Of a stretch of DNA of 64,000 nt, positions 46,101-57,900 are shown in pieces. This DNA is from Hexactinellida sp. DTS-2022. Lineage: Eukaryota; Porifera; Hexactinellida. The stretch is from the NCBI GenBank assembly GCA_028753945.1, contig JAPNXP010000016.1, positions 310,001-374,000 of the forward strand. The letters run 5' to 3'. The translations under genes were made by a program, and so were the position numbers. How positions within the stretch are numbered: the stretch's first letter is position 1; each line of letters opens with the position of its first letter. The notes beneath the pieces were generated by a model. It made no database searches. It was not told where the DNA came from and saw only the letters and a program-made list of their open reading frames with translations.

Positions 46101-47989
46101 TATGACCAATTTATGACTATGGTTTTGTCTGTTTTGTCATATTTTCACACCTCAAGGCCCTCAAATATACAATAAAGTATTATATAAAACACCAATTTGG
46201 TAATACAAATATGTAAATAGCATTTGCGCACAAAATGAGACGTTACACAACACGATCCAATCATTATTCGATAAGTTATGGACTTTTGGGCCACAGAAGG
46301 GGGCAAAAAATCTGACATTTCACACCTGTTGATATTTCAGAAACGCTTTGAGATAAAATGATCATAGGCATTAGAAAATACTGTAAATACCTGACTTTCT
46401 ATACGTTTATAATACATTTTAGGACTCTAGGTGTCACACTTTTTAACATGACCATATATGGTAATTTGATGTGCCCAATTTTGATGACGAAGCAAATTTT
46501 GTAACTCTTGATCTCTGGACAGCAGAGACTAGCTCTAAAATTCTAGTCACATCATGATACTATTTCTTACTCATTGGATAAACTTTTGGGATTATATTAT
46601 AATTCGAATGATGTGTTCTGATTTCAAATGCCCAAATATGGTGGTGTCAAAGTGGCAATATGTTAAAAAGCTGACAAAAATCCAACTTCTGATCGAAATG
46701 AGATAGAGCTTAGCTCTAAATTTCTAAAAATAGTCTAATTCAATTTCAAATGACATTATCTATTTTATGCAGTTTAGGAACTCCTTTTCCTCGCACTTTC
46801 ATATTCTGGACTCAGCCACTTCGACACAAATTAATTAAATGCTAATTATGAAGGTGTAAAAAAAGACCATTTGGGCATATGGATGTAAAAAAGAGAATTT
46901 TTATACTAGAAAGTCAAACTTTTTTTTAAAATGCTCAGTATATGTAGGCGCATGTTTTAAAAGCGGGCAGTTTTGGCAATATAATACAAAAAAATTGAAT
47001 TAGTATACTTTTAATGAAAAATAGTGGGTTTTTTTTGACCAATTTCACAAAAATGACAATAACATAGAGTAGATTAAAGAAAAAGCATATTTCGGTTCGA
47101 TTTAAAACATTGAGTATTGACTCAGGTATATTTTATAATTGACATGTTTCGCGCTAAAAACTAACATAAAAATTTTTTGTAAATATTTGGCTAGTATGGA
47201 TTAGGCCTATATTGACATTGTCTAGTTCATAACTAAGGATATATACATAGTAGAACTCTAATATTTTCAGGGATATCTTAGATTTATTAGTACTATCCAA
47301 AAACGCAATAAAAACATTAGGTCGTCGGGTGTCAAAATATCAGTACAGAGCACCCTTAATACAATGCTTGACGAAAATGAAAAATGTCTGTATGATGATG
47401 GTATGACAATTAAATTTTGATGGATAACTTATATGTTGGGTTCTATTTTAGAAGTGTAATAATGACATTTCGGATTACACATCATGTTCACACTGATTCA
47501 CAGACATAAATAAAATCCTGCATTGATAAACAACAAATTTGTAAAACATTCCCTAATTACTATTATCTTTCAGTAAAAGCGCGTTAATTCGACAACCAAT
47601 CGGCCAAAAATTAATCGTTTAAATTGGTATTTCATATGTGTGACTCTCGTTAGTAGAACAAAAGGGATCGTCGAAATTTGTTAGCTACACCCGATATTCG
47701 TAATTAACAGGTGTCGTAGTCGTAGTTAGGACCGAAAAGTGAACGTATTGGTAGCAGGAATTTTGTATTAACCGTGTTCGAATAGCAGTGTACAAGATAT
47801 ATGGTGATTTAGATATTAAAGTTACTTACCACGTTTCCGTCGCATTCTCCAAAATCTTCTTTTCTCTCGATAGGAAGTATCCGGTAATAAATATTCACAC
47901 TCTAAATTCGCCTTTCCAGTTTTCGTTGGTATACTTTTATTCACAGAAGAAAATATTATGTTTTTCGTAAGTTCAGAAGTTTTTTCCAT
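43197..47989 (-). CDS. PH-domain protein, two exons, 239 residues
   Basis: Exon 1 is 47989-47830 (starts MEKTSELTKN) and exon 2 is 43756-43197; the GT-AG join keeps frame and the sum is 720 bases. Residues of about 35-132 look like a pleckstrin-homology domain: a basic first strand pair (REKRRFWRMRRKR), hydrophobic strands FLILFANN and FIVWYKNK, EPRGIIWV, and a final helix with the invariant Trp (SEMEGWISSIS, Trp about 127). The rest is Ser/Asn-rich with no recognised domain. PH domains commonly bind phosphoinositides; the layout vaguely recalls Gab/Dos adaptors, but that is weak. The 4.07 kb intron contains a 2 kb transposon-like element. Exon 1 was found by frame and splice logic, not by homology, so it is less certain than exon 2. 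Confidence 0.65.
44765..44937. mobile_element. MITE GATGYCGGATATAAG, copy 2
   Basis: TATGTCGGATATAAGCACAC at the left and an inverse near GTGCTTATAACCTGCATC at the right, with internal ATATCGGATATAAGAACA repeats. It lies in the PH gene intron. Confidence 0.55.
45312..47355. mobile_element. 2-kb TTAA-flanked non-coding element
   Basis: GGGTAATCTGTATTGATATT at the left and an inverse ending TACAGAGCACCC at the right, both bounded by TTAA (45308-45311 and 47356-47359). No frame of 60 codons inside. The last 200 bp resemble the end of 49045-49914. TTAA borders suggest a piggyBac-type origin. It lies in the PH gene intron. Confidence 0.65.
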
Positions 47990-48723
47990 CACACTCTTAA
48001 AAAGTAAAATCTATAAAACATTATAATTTCTCTACTATTTATATGAACCTATACAACTTCTAGGTAGTACATATAAAAGTGCTAGTTTTTCTAATCTTTT
48101 CAACTTTTCAGCGGTTTATAAAATTTGATTATTATCAAATTACAGACATACTTCCTAATATTATTCTGCTTATTGTTGTATTCAAAATCTAGAATACAAT
48201 GCATTTCTGAAAAATATCCTATTATGCAAGTTAGATAAATAGAATATCCCGAGAGTTCAAGCAAAATTCCTTTGGTTAAGAGAACCATTAGAAGGGCTCT
48301 AAATACAATAATATTATATGAAGCTTACAGAGTGAATAGAAAGGTTATACACGATGCATTACGTACGTTTGGTCATCATCACTTGTCCAAAAGGTATGCT
48401 AATTAAGGTTGTTCAAGTTATTATATTTTCTAACTTTAGAGTACTGGTGATCCAACTATTGGGTAATCGGTTGGAAAGGTTAACAAGCGTTTTTCGTTAA
48501 TAAACTACTCGTTCTATTAAAAATGGATACAAGCGTTTTTCAACGTGGCAAATTATTGATAGCATTAGAAGTCTACTACATCGAATTTGCCGTTTCATAC
48601 TCAGCAAATTTAAATTATATTTTGTTTGATAAATACTAATAGTTTGACCATCATTTGTTTCCCTCCATAAGGTGTTAAAAACCAAGAATTTCATCTGTTG
48701 AAAATTCCGATGCAAAAGCTAAA

Positions 48724-48895
48724 TACAGTCAACTCCGCTTAATAGAGTCACCTCGGGACCAGGTTCGATTAAGCGGAGAAATATATATATATGGAGTCTC
48801 CGAATAACGGACATATTGAGGGGATGGATTTTGTCCGTTGTAGAGAGACGTCCGATTCTCGGAGTGTCCGTTTTGGGAACTCTACTGTATATATA
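48724..48895. mobile_element. Composite pogo-like fragments
   Basis: CAGTCAACTCCGCTTAATAG at the left and a right end CCGTTTTGGGAACTCTACTG that belongs to a different subfamily, with an AT run between. Likely two elements fused by decay. Confidence 0.45.
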
Positions 48896-49044
48896 ATCAC
48901 TCCTGTTAGGCTGTTACTATTAGCTATCGGAGTATGTTACATATAGTATTTGTAATACAAGTTATAGATGCTAAATATTATTTCCATTATTCGATTGAAT
49001 ATAAATCAATATTACTGCCATACATTATATAGAGTAGGCTTTAA

Positions 49045-49914
49045 GGAGATAGGTCCTCAAATTAATCACTAATGTTGCAAACGCAAAAATATTGTTTTTA
49101 GCACGCCTAGCTATACATTGATATACTATCTATCTAATTCCGAAAGAAAATTTTAATTCGGACATTTTTTTACCTTTTTGACGTCACTGAAGGTCAAAGA
49201 ATGGGGAATTGTGCAAATTCAGGGGGTAGGACACTCAATTATTAGTAAATCATGAAAAATTATGGATTATTGTTTAAGCACTCCCATCTATACTTTGATA
49301 TACTATCTATCCAATTCCGAAAGAAAATTTGATTAGGACATTTCTTTGACCTTTTTGACGTCACTAAAGGTCAAAATCGCCGCTATTTTGTATTAAACAA
49401 AATTCCGCAAGATTTTCTGAGAGTGACCTTTGTATTCTTATGTGTATCTCAAAAAGTATAAGTAGTAGAGGAAAAAATTATCCCTCAAAAATGATCCTTG
49501 TCAGTTGTTCTTGGGATTATGCCGTGTCGATTTTCAACTTTAATACAAAGTTATAGAGTTAATTAATATATAATGCCAAAATTCTGATAAAATCGAGTGA
49601 TTATTTGAAAATCTAGAGAAAAAAAGAATCAAATCGATATCACAAATTCTGTGTGGCATAATCCCTTGTACTAATGTAGTTGAGTTAAACTTGCACTATA
49701 ATAGAACTTGCGCCAATTAGAGTAAATTGCTAGAATTTATAATGACTAGTATGGATTCACTATTAGGCTAAACTTTGACTATGAATATCTAATTCAAATT
49801 TTTCGATTTTAGAAATTCTGAGCTTCTACGTCCTTCTTAGAATAATTAGTACTATTCGAAAACACAATAATAATTAGGGGTTATCGGGTGTCGAAAATTT
49901 GAGGACCTATCTCC
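49045..49914. mobile_element. 870-bp TTAA-flanked non-coding element
   Basis: Perfect inverted ends GGAGATAGGTCCTCAAATT, bounded by TTAA at 49041-49044 and 49915-49918. It holds a direct repeat (about 49100-49190 and 49277-49367), each copy with a TGACGTCA palindrome. No open frame. Confidence 0.75.
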
Positions 49915-50321
49915 TTAATACAAGTAGCTCGATTTTAAATTAGAGTCTCAAATTCGAGTTGATTAAAGAAATATTCCACGAGATTGAAACATTCAAATTT
50001 CCTAAAGGTCCATAAGGTATGCAAGATAGTCATATCTACACACAATTAGGTAGACTCGTAACTGACATAGAATGTAATCAGATAATTTAAACAAAGCAAT
50101 TTAATACACACGTGATAATGTAATTGTCTCGGGTAACAACGCAACGTATTATGTAGAATGGAATGTAGATAATTGTTATAAAAACAAGATATGAGATAAA
50201 ATATTAGATAGGAAAAGTTGTCGCCAAGAATGCTGCATTGTAATTACGTGGGAAAGGTAATTGAAAGTTGTTAAGTTAGTTTAATTAATTATACCTGTTA
50301 ATTAGTAGTCAAACTAATAAG

Positions 50322-50461
50322 TCCGGCGGAAGCGGTCAGGCAGGTCAGGCCATGGCCTGACCACTTTTATGAAATGGTCAAGCCAATAAACTGACCGTAT
50401 TACGTCATTAGTTAGGTTGGTCAAGCGTGGCCTGACCACTTTATAACTGCTTCCGCCGGAC
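50322..50461. mobile_element. MITE TCCGGCGGAAGC
   Basis: GTCCGGCGGAAGCGGTCAGG at the left and GCTTCCGCCGGAC at the right, with GGTCAGGC/GCCTGACC repeats inside. A decayed relative is at about 29676-29790. Confidence 0.65.
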
Positions 50462-51363
50462 CAGTAATAAAATATAATATAATATACTTCTGAAATTCAA
50501 TCATCTCAAATTCAATCATCTCAAATTCAATCATCTCCACTCCAGAGAAAGAGAAATGGAGATAGTAGATATATTAATTATAATTATAGTGACGCAAGTA
50601 TGCAGATGTTATATTTTAAATTGGATACATAACCTTCTATCCAATTAATTGAAATGCTGAAATTCTCTTACAGTTAGTTATGTTTTTGTAACCCAATATT
50701 TGTGAATGTGGAATGGAGTGAAATATGTAATATACGTACGTATAGGTTTTGAAATGACTACATATATTTTGTGTTTGTTATGTCTTGAATGAATGGTATG
50801 CTTGAAACTAAACTCTTCATAAATATATGATCTAATTTACACATAAAAAATTAAAAATCTGAATTTATTGAAACGAGAGTTGAGATGAAGTGCATATAAT
50901 TTCTAAATGCACAATCATTAGGCGAGTTTTTATATAACTTTAGAATTAACTCGCCTATAAACCTTTGCCCACCTGAAAATTATATACCGTATTTCCCCGA
51001 ATAAGCGCCCCAGCGCTTATTGTTTTCGTGGGCCAAAATTATCCTGAAATCTTTGGGAAAAATCCAGAATATAATATTTAGGTCGCTTCTAGTGGTTTCC
51101 ACCAACAGTATACATACAGAAGTTGCCAAAATCAATGGAATCACATTACAGTGATCAAATAATGTGTATAGATTTTGTCACACCAATGTCATTTTTATTG
51201 CCTCGGCGCTTATTCAAGCCCCCGGCGCTTATTCGGGGAAATACGGTAATTATATGGTCTTACCCGCTTATAGAGGCAGGAAGAGCTAACATTACGCTCA
51301 ATTAGGCGCGTCTACGTAAAAGTTTACAACTGACCGCCCGCACATGAATTTTGTATCTATAAT

Positions 51364-51534
51364 CGGTGTAAGCGCGCTTTGGGGACCCAAGCGTTTTAGG
51401 CCACCTGTCCCTAAAGCCCTAGCGTTTTAGGGACCCGTCCCCATATCGCTAGTTTTAAAGTCCAGGGGGGCCAAAGCGCTAGCCATTTAGGGACAGGGCC
51501 CGAAACGCTGGGTCCCCAAAGCGCGCTTACACCG
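51364..51534. mobile_element. GC-rich MITE with long inverted ends
   Basis: CGGTGTAAGCGCGCTTTGGG and onward (26 bases) is perfectly inverted at the right end. The whole 171 bp can fold on itself and contains repeated AGCGTTTTAGG motifs. It stands out as GC-rich in AT-rich surroundings. Confidence 0.75.
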
Positions 51535-52270
51535 GAATTGGATAAACTTCCGGATGGCCAGAATACCCATTCATAGAGGAAGCAGAAATTAGTGAAAGGA
51601 TAAATATTATTTGATGAAATTTGAAATCAAACAACTTACCCAAGTTCAAAATATTTGAATAAATCAAAAAGCGTGTTTCTTGTTATTATTCAATATACAC
51701 AAAATAAATAAATAACGAATGAATTTATCTCGAAATATTTCGCTTCTCGGCTATTTATCTACACGCCAGATCTCGTTTACTTACTATGGACTAACTTTCA
51801 TCAGCTTAGCATCACACCACATTCCTATGGAGATTTCATAGTAAATACAACTCTTCTATACAGCTTTATGACTATCGTGATTTCCACTTATGCAACAAAC
51901 TGGCTTAGTACCCAGTTCATAGTTTGATATTTAATTACTGCTCATGGCACTGTCACGCAGGTCCGTAGCCAGGGGGGTGAGTAGAGTCAGGGACCATCCA
52001 TGGCACCGCGAATGGTCAGGGGACCATATATATGGCAATGGCATTACAATGCTTCATTGTCAGTAGGTACTTCACCATAGCCGTGATCTTAATCACGTGA
52101 AAGCTATTTACTCACATCCTAAACGCGCCCACCCCTTAATTAACGCCTAAATTTTGTATGCCTAATTACATGTATCATAAACTATGTAATAATTTCAGGG
52201 CCTAAACTCTAACCATTTGAACTAAAATACGATAAGAATGTTAGCAATATAATTTTGAGACCATCTAGAA

Positions 52271-52341
52271 CAGCGATTCCCAACCTTTTTCAACCGTGGA
52301 CTCCCTACAGCCATCCGTGGACCCCAGGTTGGGAACCACTG
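52271..52341. mobile_element. 71-bp hAT-like MITE upstream of MRPL38
   Basis: CAGCGATTCCCAACC and GGTTGGGAACCACTG ends; ATCTAGAA is duplicated exactly on both sides. It ends 94 bp before the MRPL38 start codon. Confidence 0.85.
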
Positions 52342-52435
52342 ATCTAGAAAGTTTTTATCTACCATTATATCGAAACCGACCATCGCTTGTTACGTAATCT
52401 CATTTACTTATTCAGTATTCTAGTGGTATCATCAG

Positions 52436-54451
52436 ATGTGTGGTTTGCCCGGATTCACCGCGCGGGTGCTACGGACGATCCCTAGCAGTATAGCGGCTCG
52501 CCATGAGCGTGCCGCAGTGAGGCAAAGGAATGCATTCGATCCAGTGCTAGAGAAAGGTGCCCGGTATGATACAACCCGCATTCCTATAGAGGAAGTAAAT
52601 AGGGAATGGTGGCAGAACGCACTCTCTGGGAGAAGATCACACCTCAGAAGTGGTGAGTTGCATTATAGAAGTAATTCAGCAATTTTTGTGTCCGGTTCTA
52701 AGAATTTAATCTATACTTTTATATAAGTTATCCCATATGGGGCCATTTAAACTTTACGTGTAGCAAAAATTCCTGAACATTCAGGGGCGGATCCAGGATT
52801 TGTTACAAGAGGGGTTGTCCTTTTATTAAAAAATTCAGAAATATTTATTCCAGGCGCAAAGCCCCTGGAAGTGAGATACGATAGAATGCTAATGGCCCAA
52901 TTTCCAATATCTAACAAGTGAAGTGCGATGCTTAGTGGTGTTAATCTAGACATTTCGAAAATTCTCGAGAGCATATGCCACACTGTACCCCAAGGAGTGG
53001 ACATTGTTTCTTAGGACTAGAAGCTAAGAAGCTAAGCAACCTATATTGTATTTCCCTGAATATGCTTCTCAACGCTTTTATTTTCTTCCTCAATTTCGCT
53101 AAGAACAGCTGTTCAATTACAATTTCCGCATTGGCATACACAGTTCGGCGTTCATTTTGAAAATATGGTAATTCTCCCATCAGTCGATAAATTAACTATA
53201 ATTACTCACAGATTTATCGGTTTAATTAAGTTGACGTTCTTTCATATAGGAATATACTACGAGGTGTTTCAACAGATATTACGATGCTCTCCGTATACTC
53301 CCATTGCTAACTTTTCTGTCACTTATCCTCCGATTGAGACAAAGCCAAAATTCCCCACTAACAATGAAAATACTGGCGACTCCATAGAACCCACGAAGCC
53401 TAAAACGAATCCTGTTTTTCTAGGGAATGTTTTACTTCCTAAATCTGCCACAAATAATCCAGAAATAAACATCGACTGGTCTGGAGTCAATACTGAATTT
53501 GCCACTATTTTCCTTGCTAATCCTGATGGCTACCTAATTGATAATCAGTTCGAAATATTGCACTGGTTGGTAGCGAATATTCCGCGCGGGAAAGAGATAA
53601 TCGATGGGCAGGTTCTGGCAGATTATTTACAGCCTTTGCCTTTCTATGGAACAGGACTGCATAGGTCAGTTATTGATTAGTTATCCATGGTTACAAGCAA
53701 CGATTATTACTTGATTTGTGCGCCTCTAATGATGTTTTATAATACACTCTAAACGGTTAATTAATTGAGCAGTCTGGTTATGTGAACCCTACTGAATTTG
53801 GTATCATAGTCAAAAGTCGATTATTTTCCCAATCAATACTAGGGCCAGATGAGTTTATAAGGCAGGTTTTTTAAGTGCGATCTTGGTGTAAATTACACCA
53901 CGATTCGGGTCTATCGCTGGGTATGGGAAAAAAAATTATGTGGTTATACCGCAGTTAATCTGAGTTACACCAAGGTCTCAATCTTGAAAAATCCCTGTTC
54001 TAAGGGACCCTAATGTATTAATACAGTTGACTCCGCTTAATAGGGTCAGTTTTGTTCCAGGATAGTTTGACCCCATTAAGCGGAGAAATCTATTAAGCGG
54101 AGTATACGTACTGTATTTATATTTTCTAGGTATTTATTCTTCCTGATTGAGCACAACAAACCGATCACATATAGCCAGATTTCAACCAAAGATAATTCAT
54201 CAAAATTATCAAAGTTTGAGGAGCGTATTTTCCTAACCTCAAAATTCCTTGCTGACAACCAAATTGTTCCATCGGAATGTGTTAGCTTTTTGTTTTTTCA
54301 AAGCATATGGGATACAAGCGTGAGTTCTTGCCTTATAAATGATTTGAAGATTGCTGAGCCGTATTATAAGCGTTACGTTCCTTTGACCAAAGGACAAATT
54401 GTAAAGCAAAAGATCCGACAAATTAGGAGTAACAAGTTTAGGATAACTTGA
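52436..54451 (+). CDS. MRPL38: Mitochondrial ribosomal protein L38 (mL38), three exons
   Basis: Exons 52436-52652, 53250-53664 and 54130-54451, all GT-AG and in frame; 317 residues. Exon 1 has a basic N-terminus suited to mitochondrial import and the MRPL38-type block IPIEEVNREWW. Exon 2 carries the PEBP-like core of mL38: FLANPDGYL, LHWLVANIP, GQVLADYLQPLPFYGTGLHR. Exon 3 continues YLFFLIEHNKPI and ends in the C-terminal region including SFLFFQSIWDTSV. The protein belongs to the large subunit (central protuberance) of the mitochondrial ribosome. Human MRPL38 is 380 residues, so the N-terminus is shorter here; an unseen 5' exon is possible because CAG precedes the ATG. A hAT-like element sits in intron 1 and two inverted-repeat elements in intron 2. 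Confidence 0.9.
52782..53035. mobile_element. hAT-like element GGGGCGGATCCAG, copy 3 (partial)
   Basis: Starts CAGGGGCGGATCCAGGATTT and matches copies 1 and 2 through GACATTGTTTCTTAGGA, then stops. It lies in MRPL38 intron 1. Confidence 0.65.
53863..53997. mobile_element. MITE with TTGGTGTAA repeats, copy 2
   Basis: CAGGTTTTTTAAGTGCGATC at the left, TTGAAAAATCCCTG at the right, TTGGTGTAA and TTACACCAA inside. It lies in MRPL38 intron 2. Confidence 0.6.
54023..54113. mobile_element. Short TA-flanked pogo-like MITE
   Basis: CAGTTGACTCCGCTTAATAG at the left, a CTATTAAGCGGAGTAT inverse near the right, ending GTACTG with TA on both sides. It stops 16 bp before the MRPL38 exon 3 boundary. Confidence 0.55.
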
Positions 54452-54964
54452 AGTATGGTCTATTTAGTTTAATCAATTATAAACCTATCGAATATGTCAA
54501 CTTTTTATGATTAAAATTAGACGGGATGGTAATGTAATTAGTTGATTATTGTTTGGACTATAAAAGTTCCTCTATTCCATGGCCTAATTTTATGGTGAAA
54601 ATATCCATACTTATAAGGTTTGTGTGAGAGAAAATAATTGATATGAAAAGCCAGAACAGATATGTTAATACAGTATAAAGGTACTCAACTTCTAACCCAT
54701 CTTAATGAGCTATTACTCATTATTGAACTGACTAATTCATAAAGGTTTATACCACGGATGTGTCACATTTCTTATAAGTCTGAAACAACCCTATCAAATT
54801 TATTGTTAGAAAAGCGATCATGGTATAATATTATTGTACGAGATATCTACAATCAAATATTAATAAGTGATATATATTGGTGGTAAAGAAATCCTGTTAC
54901 GTATAGTCAATACTTAATTTCTTAAAGAACTATACGTATTAGCAACCTGTTTCATTTGTCATAA

Positions 54965-57900
54965 ATGCTCACGTCACCACATTCAGAACGCTTATACGTA
55001 ATAAAGCGCAATGGAATGCGAGAGAATGTTATGTTCGACAAAATAACATCAAGGATAAAAAAACTTTGCTATGGACTTTCTGACAGATATGTCGACGCAG
55101 TGCAGATCACGATGAAAACAATTTCAGGTGATTTCCTAAGTTTGGATTTTAGCATTTTTTTATCTCAAAAAACAAAAAACAATTTGGCATGGCTGTTTAC
55201 TAGTGTTGTAAGGTCGGAAAATTTCCTAAGAAATTTCCAAAAATTAGCTAAATTTCCGGAAATTTTACAAGGAAAAATTATTATATATACCTAGTTTTTT
55301 TTAATTTTGATAAACCATATCTTTAATGTAGAGTTGTTACTGTGCGCTTGTTATTCTCCCTCATGACAGTGTAACTTAAGTAGCACAAAAATTTTGGCAA
55401 TTTCAAATAAAGTTCCTAAGCATAATTTGAAATATGTAATCTTTCCGGAAATTTCCATAGAAAACAAAATTTTTGGAAATTTTACAGTCACTACTGTTTA
55501 CAACAATTTGCAATTTTGCAAATTAATTATCTGCAAGTAATATCTATTTGTTAATCTACTAATTATGTTTTTAGAATCAGTGTTTGAGCAAGAAATATAT
55601 ATAAATTTAGCATATATAATATTTTCTTTAGTAGTGAAATTTAATATTTCATAAATTAGTAATTTTTAATACATACATCTTTGTAATTAGTTACCTGTTA
55701 TAACACATTCATCGAAAAGTCATTTGTAGTATGAATAGACTTGTAATGTATGTAATTAATTGCAGGTGCTCATTTAATATATAATTCGATAAAATAGTTG
55801 AATAATCATTGTACTGTTATCAAAACATCATCAGATCTCTTTTCTAGGAATTTACCCTGGCGTTACTACGAATGAGCTTGACAATTTGGCTGCAGAAATA
55901 GCAGCTACCATGACTACAATCCACCCGGACTATGCGAAGCTTGCAGGAAGAATCGCCGTTTCTAATCTGCACAAAGAATCACAGAAAGCTTTCTCGACTG
56001 TGATAGAAATGTTATATACCCATTGTGACAAAGACACGGGTATTACATTTATCAGCAATCATCGACATTATATTTATTTTACTTTCTACCTTCTGCAAAT
56101 GTATTTCTCTGTGTGATAGAGAGAATATTTGTTAGTAAGTAGTTAAGAACTTAATAAGTGAAATGTAACGCCGATAATTTATGATACACTGAAAAATAAT
56201 CTTCAAACATAATTTATGATCTGATTTAAGATATTTTATATTTATATTTGAAATTACTTATATAGAGCTGAGCTTTGTAGAGTTCAGTTTTTCACTATGT
56301 GTATTCATGCACTGAGAAAGGTCAGTTTTTTTCCAGAGTTCGAAATTGACCTTTAGAAAGTAAGCCTGGGCTTTTAGTATGGGATAAAATCTGAACTCTA
56401 CAAAGCTCAGCTCTATATAAGGATTCCCTTTATATTTTATACCATTGATTAAAGGGGACATCAAATTTGGAATTTGTCAGAATTTATATTTATCAGATTT
56501 TCACACCTTAAACTAAAAATATTTATCATTCTGCTATAGGTTTACTATATTTGCTATCCTGTAGGGGCTAAAACTCCAATGGTATCACAGCAAACCTATG
56601 ACTTTGTTATGAAATATGCCGACCGACTCAACTCAGCTATAATATTCGATAGAGATTTTGATTTATCTTATTTCGGCTTTAAAACGCTTGAGAGAAGCTA
56701 TCTACTGAAGATTAATGGGAAGGTCGTAGAGCGACCACAACACCTCTTCATGAGGGTAGCAGTAGGTGAGGGATTTATCCAATAACTACCATTTGGGGCC
56801 ATTTAATTACGTAACGCAAAATTCCATAAAAATTAGACACCCCCACACATGCCACGATTTTTGACCAGTTTATATTACAAAAAGATGGACTCTGCATAAT
56901 CTTCCCTAAAATTGTAGTCAAGGTGAATATTAATTCAAGCCCACCCCTTAGGGTATATGGTACCACTTTTCGTGGAAACATGGTTGTGAAAGTCACCATT
57001 GGGAGTTAAATAGGAATTTGATAGTAATTTCATATTCCAATGGTCATATAAGTATAAATATTATTTGCAGGTATCCATAGTCATGCTGAGGATTTAGATG
57101 CAATATTTGAAACTTACAGTATGTTGTCAGAACGCTGGTTTACACACGCTAGTCCAACTCTCTTCAACGCTGGCACCTGCTTGCCTCAGCTATCCTCATG
57201 CTTTCTTGTCGCTATGAAGGACGACAGTATTGATGGTATATACGAGACTTTGAAGGAGTGTGCACTCATTTCTAAATTTGCAGGGGGAATTGGCCTGCAT
57301 GTACACAATATACGGTCTAAAGGGAGTTTCATAGCTGGTACAAACGGTATTAGTAACGGTCTTATTCCTATGCTGAAAGTGTATAACAGTACAGCAAGGT
57401 ATGTTTATAGAATAAGATAATTGGGTTCAATCGCTTCTCATTATGGGTTTGAATTGTAATTTATTTTTATACAAATCCTATTGGATTGGAAACAGGTGGT
57501 CTGATATAATAATGCTATTAATGTTAAGCAATCGAACTTTTGCTAACAAGAATTCCTATGTAGCTATCTATAATTTACAACTACTTAATCGGTCTCTGAA
57601 CCTTAATTAACACGAATATATTAAATTACTGCACCCGTTAATACATGAATTGAACCCAATCCTTATTGAAAGTTGAATCAGTACAGTTAATATATTAATT
57701 ACAATATGATTATTTCAGGTATGTTGATCAGGGTGGTAATAAGCGTCCAGGTGCTTTCGCTATCTACCTTGAACCTTGGCATGGAGATATATTCGATTTT
57801 CTCGATATACGCAAGAACACAGGAAAAGAAGAGCAAAGAGCACGCGATCTTTTTAACGCACTCTGGATTCCTGATCTTTTCATGCAGCGAGTTGAAGCCG

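Larger units (their letters stand above)
47990..52435. other. Intergenic between PH gene and MRPL38
   Basis: No gene recognised. It contains pogo-like fragments at 48724-48895, the 870-bp TTAA element, two further MITEs (50322 and 51364), and a CTCAAATTCAATCAT short tandem at about 50493-50527. Confidence 0.55.

Noticed and set aside
52941-53180. Minus-strand frame across MRPL38 intron 1
   Set aside because: It covers the partial hAT-like repeat and has no homology to a transposase that I can recognise.
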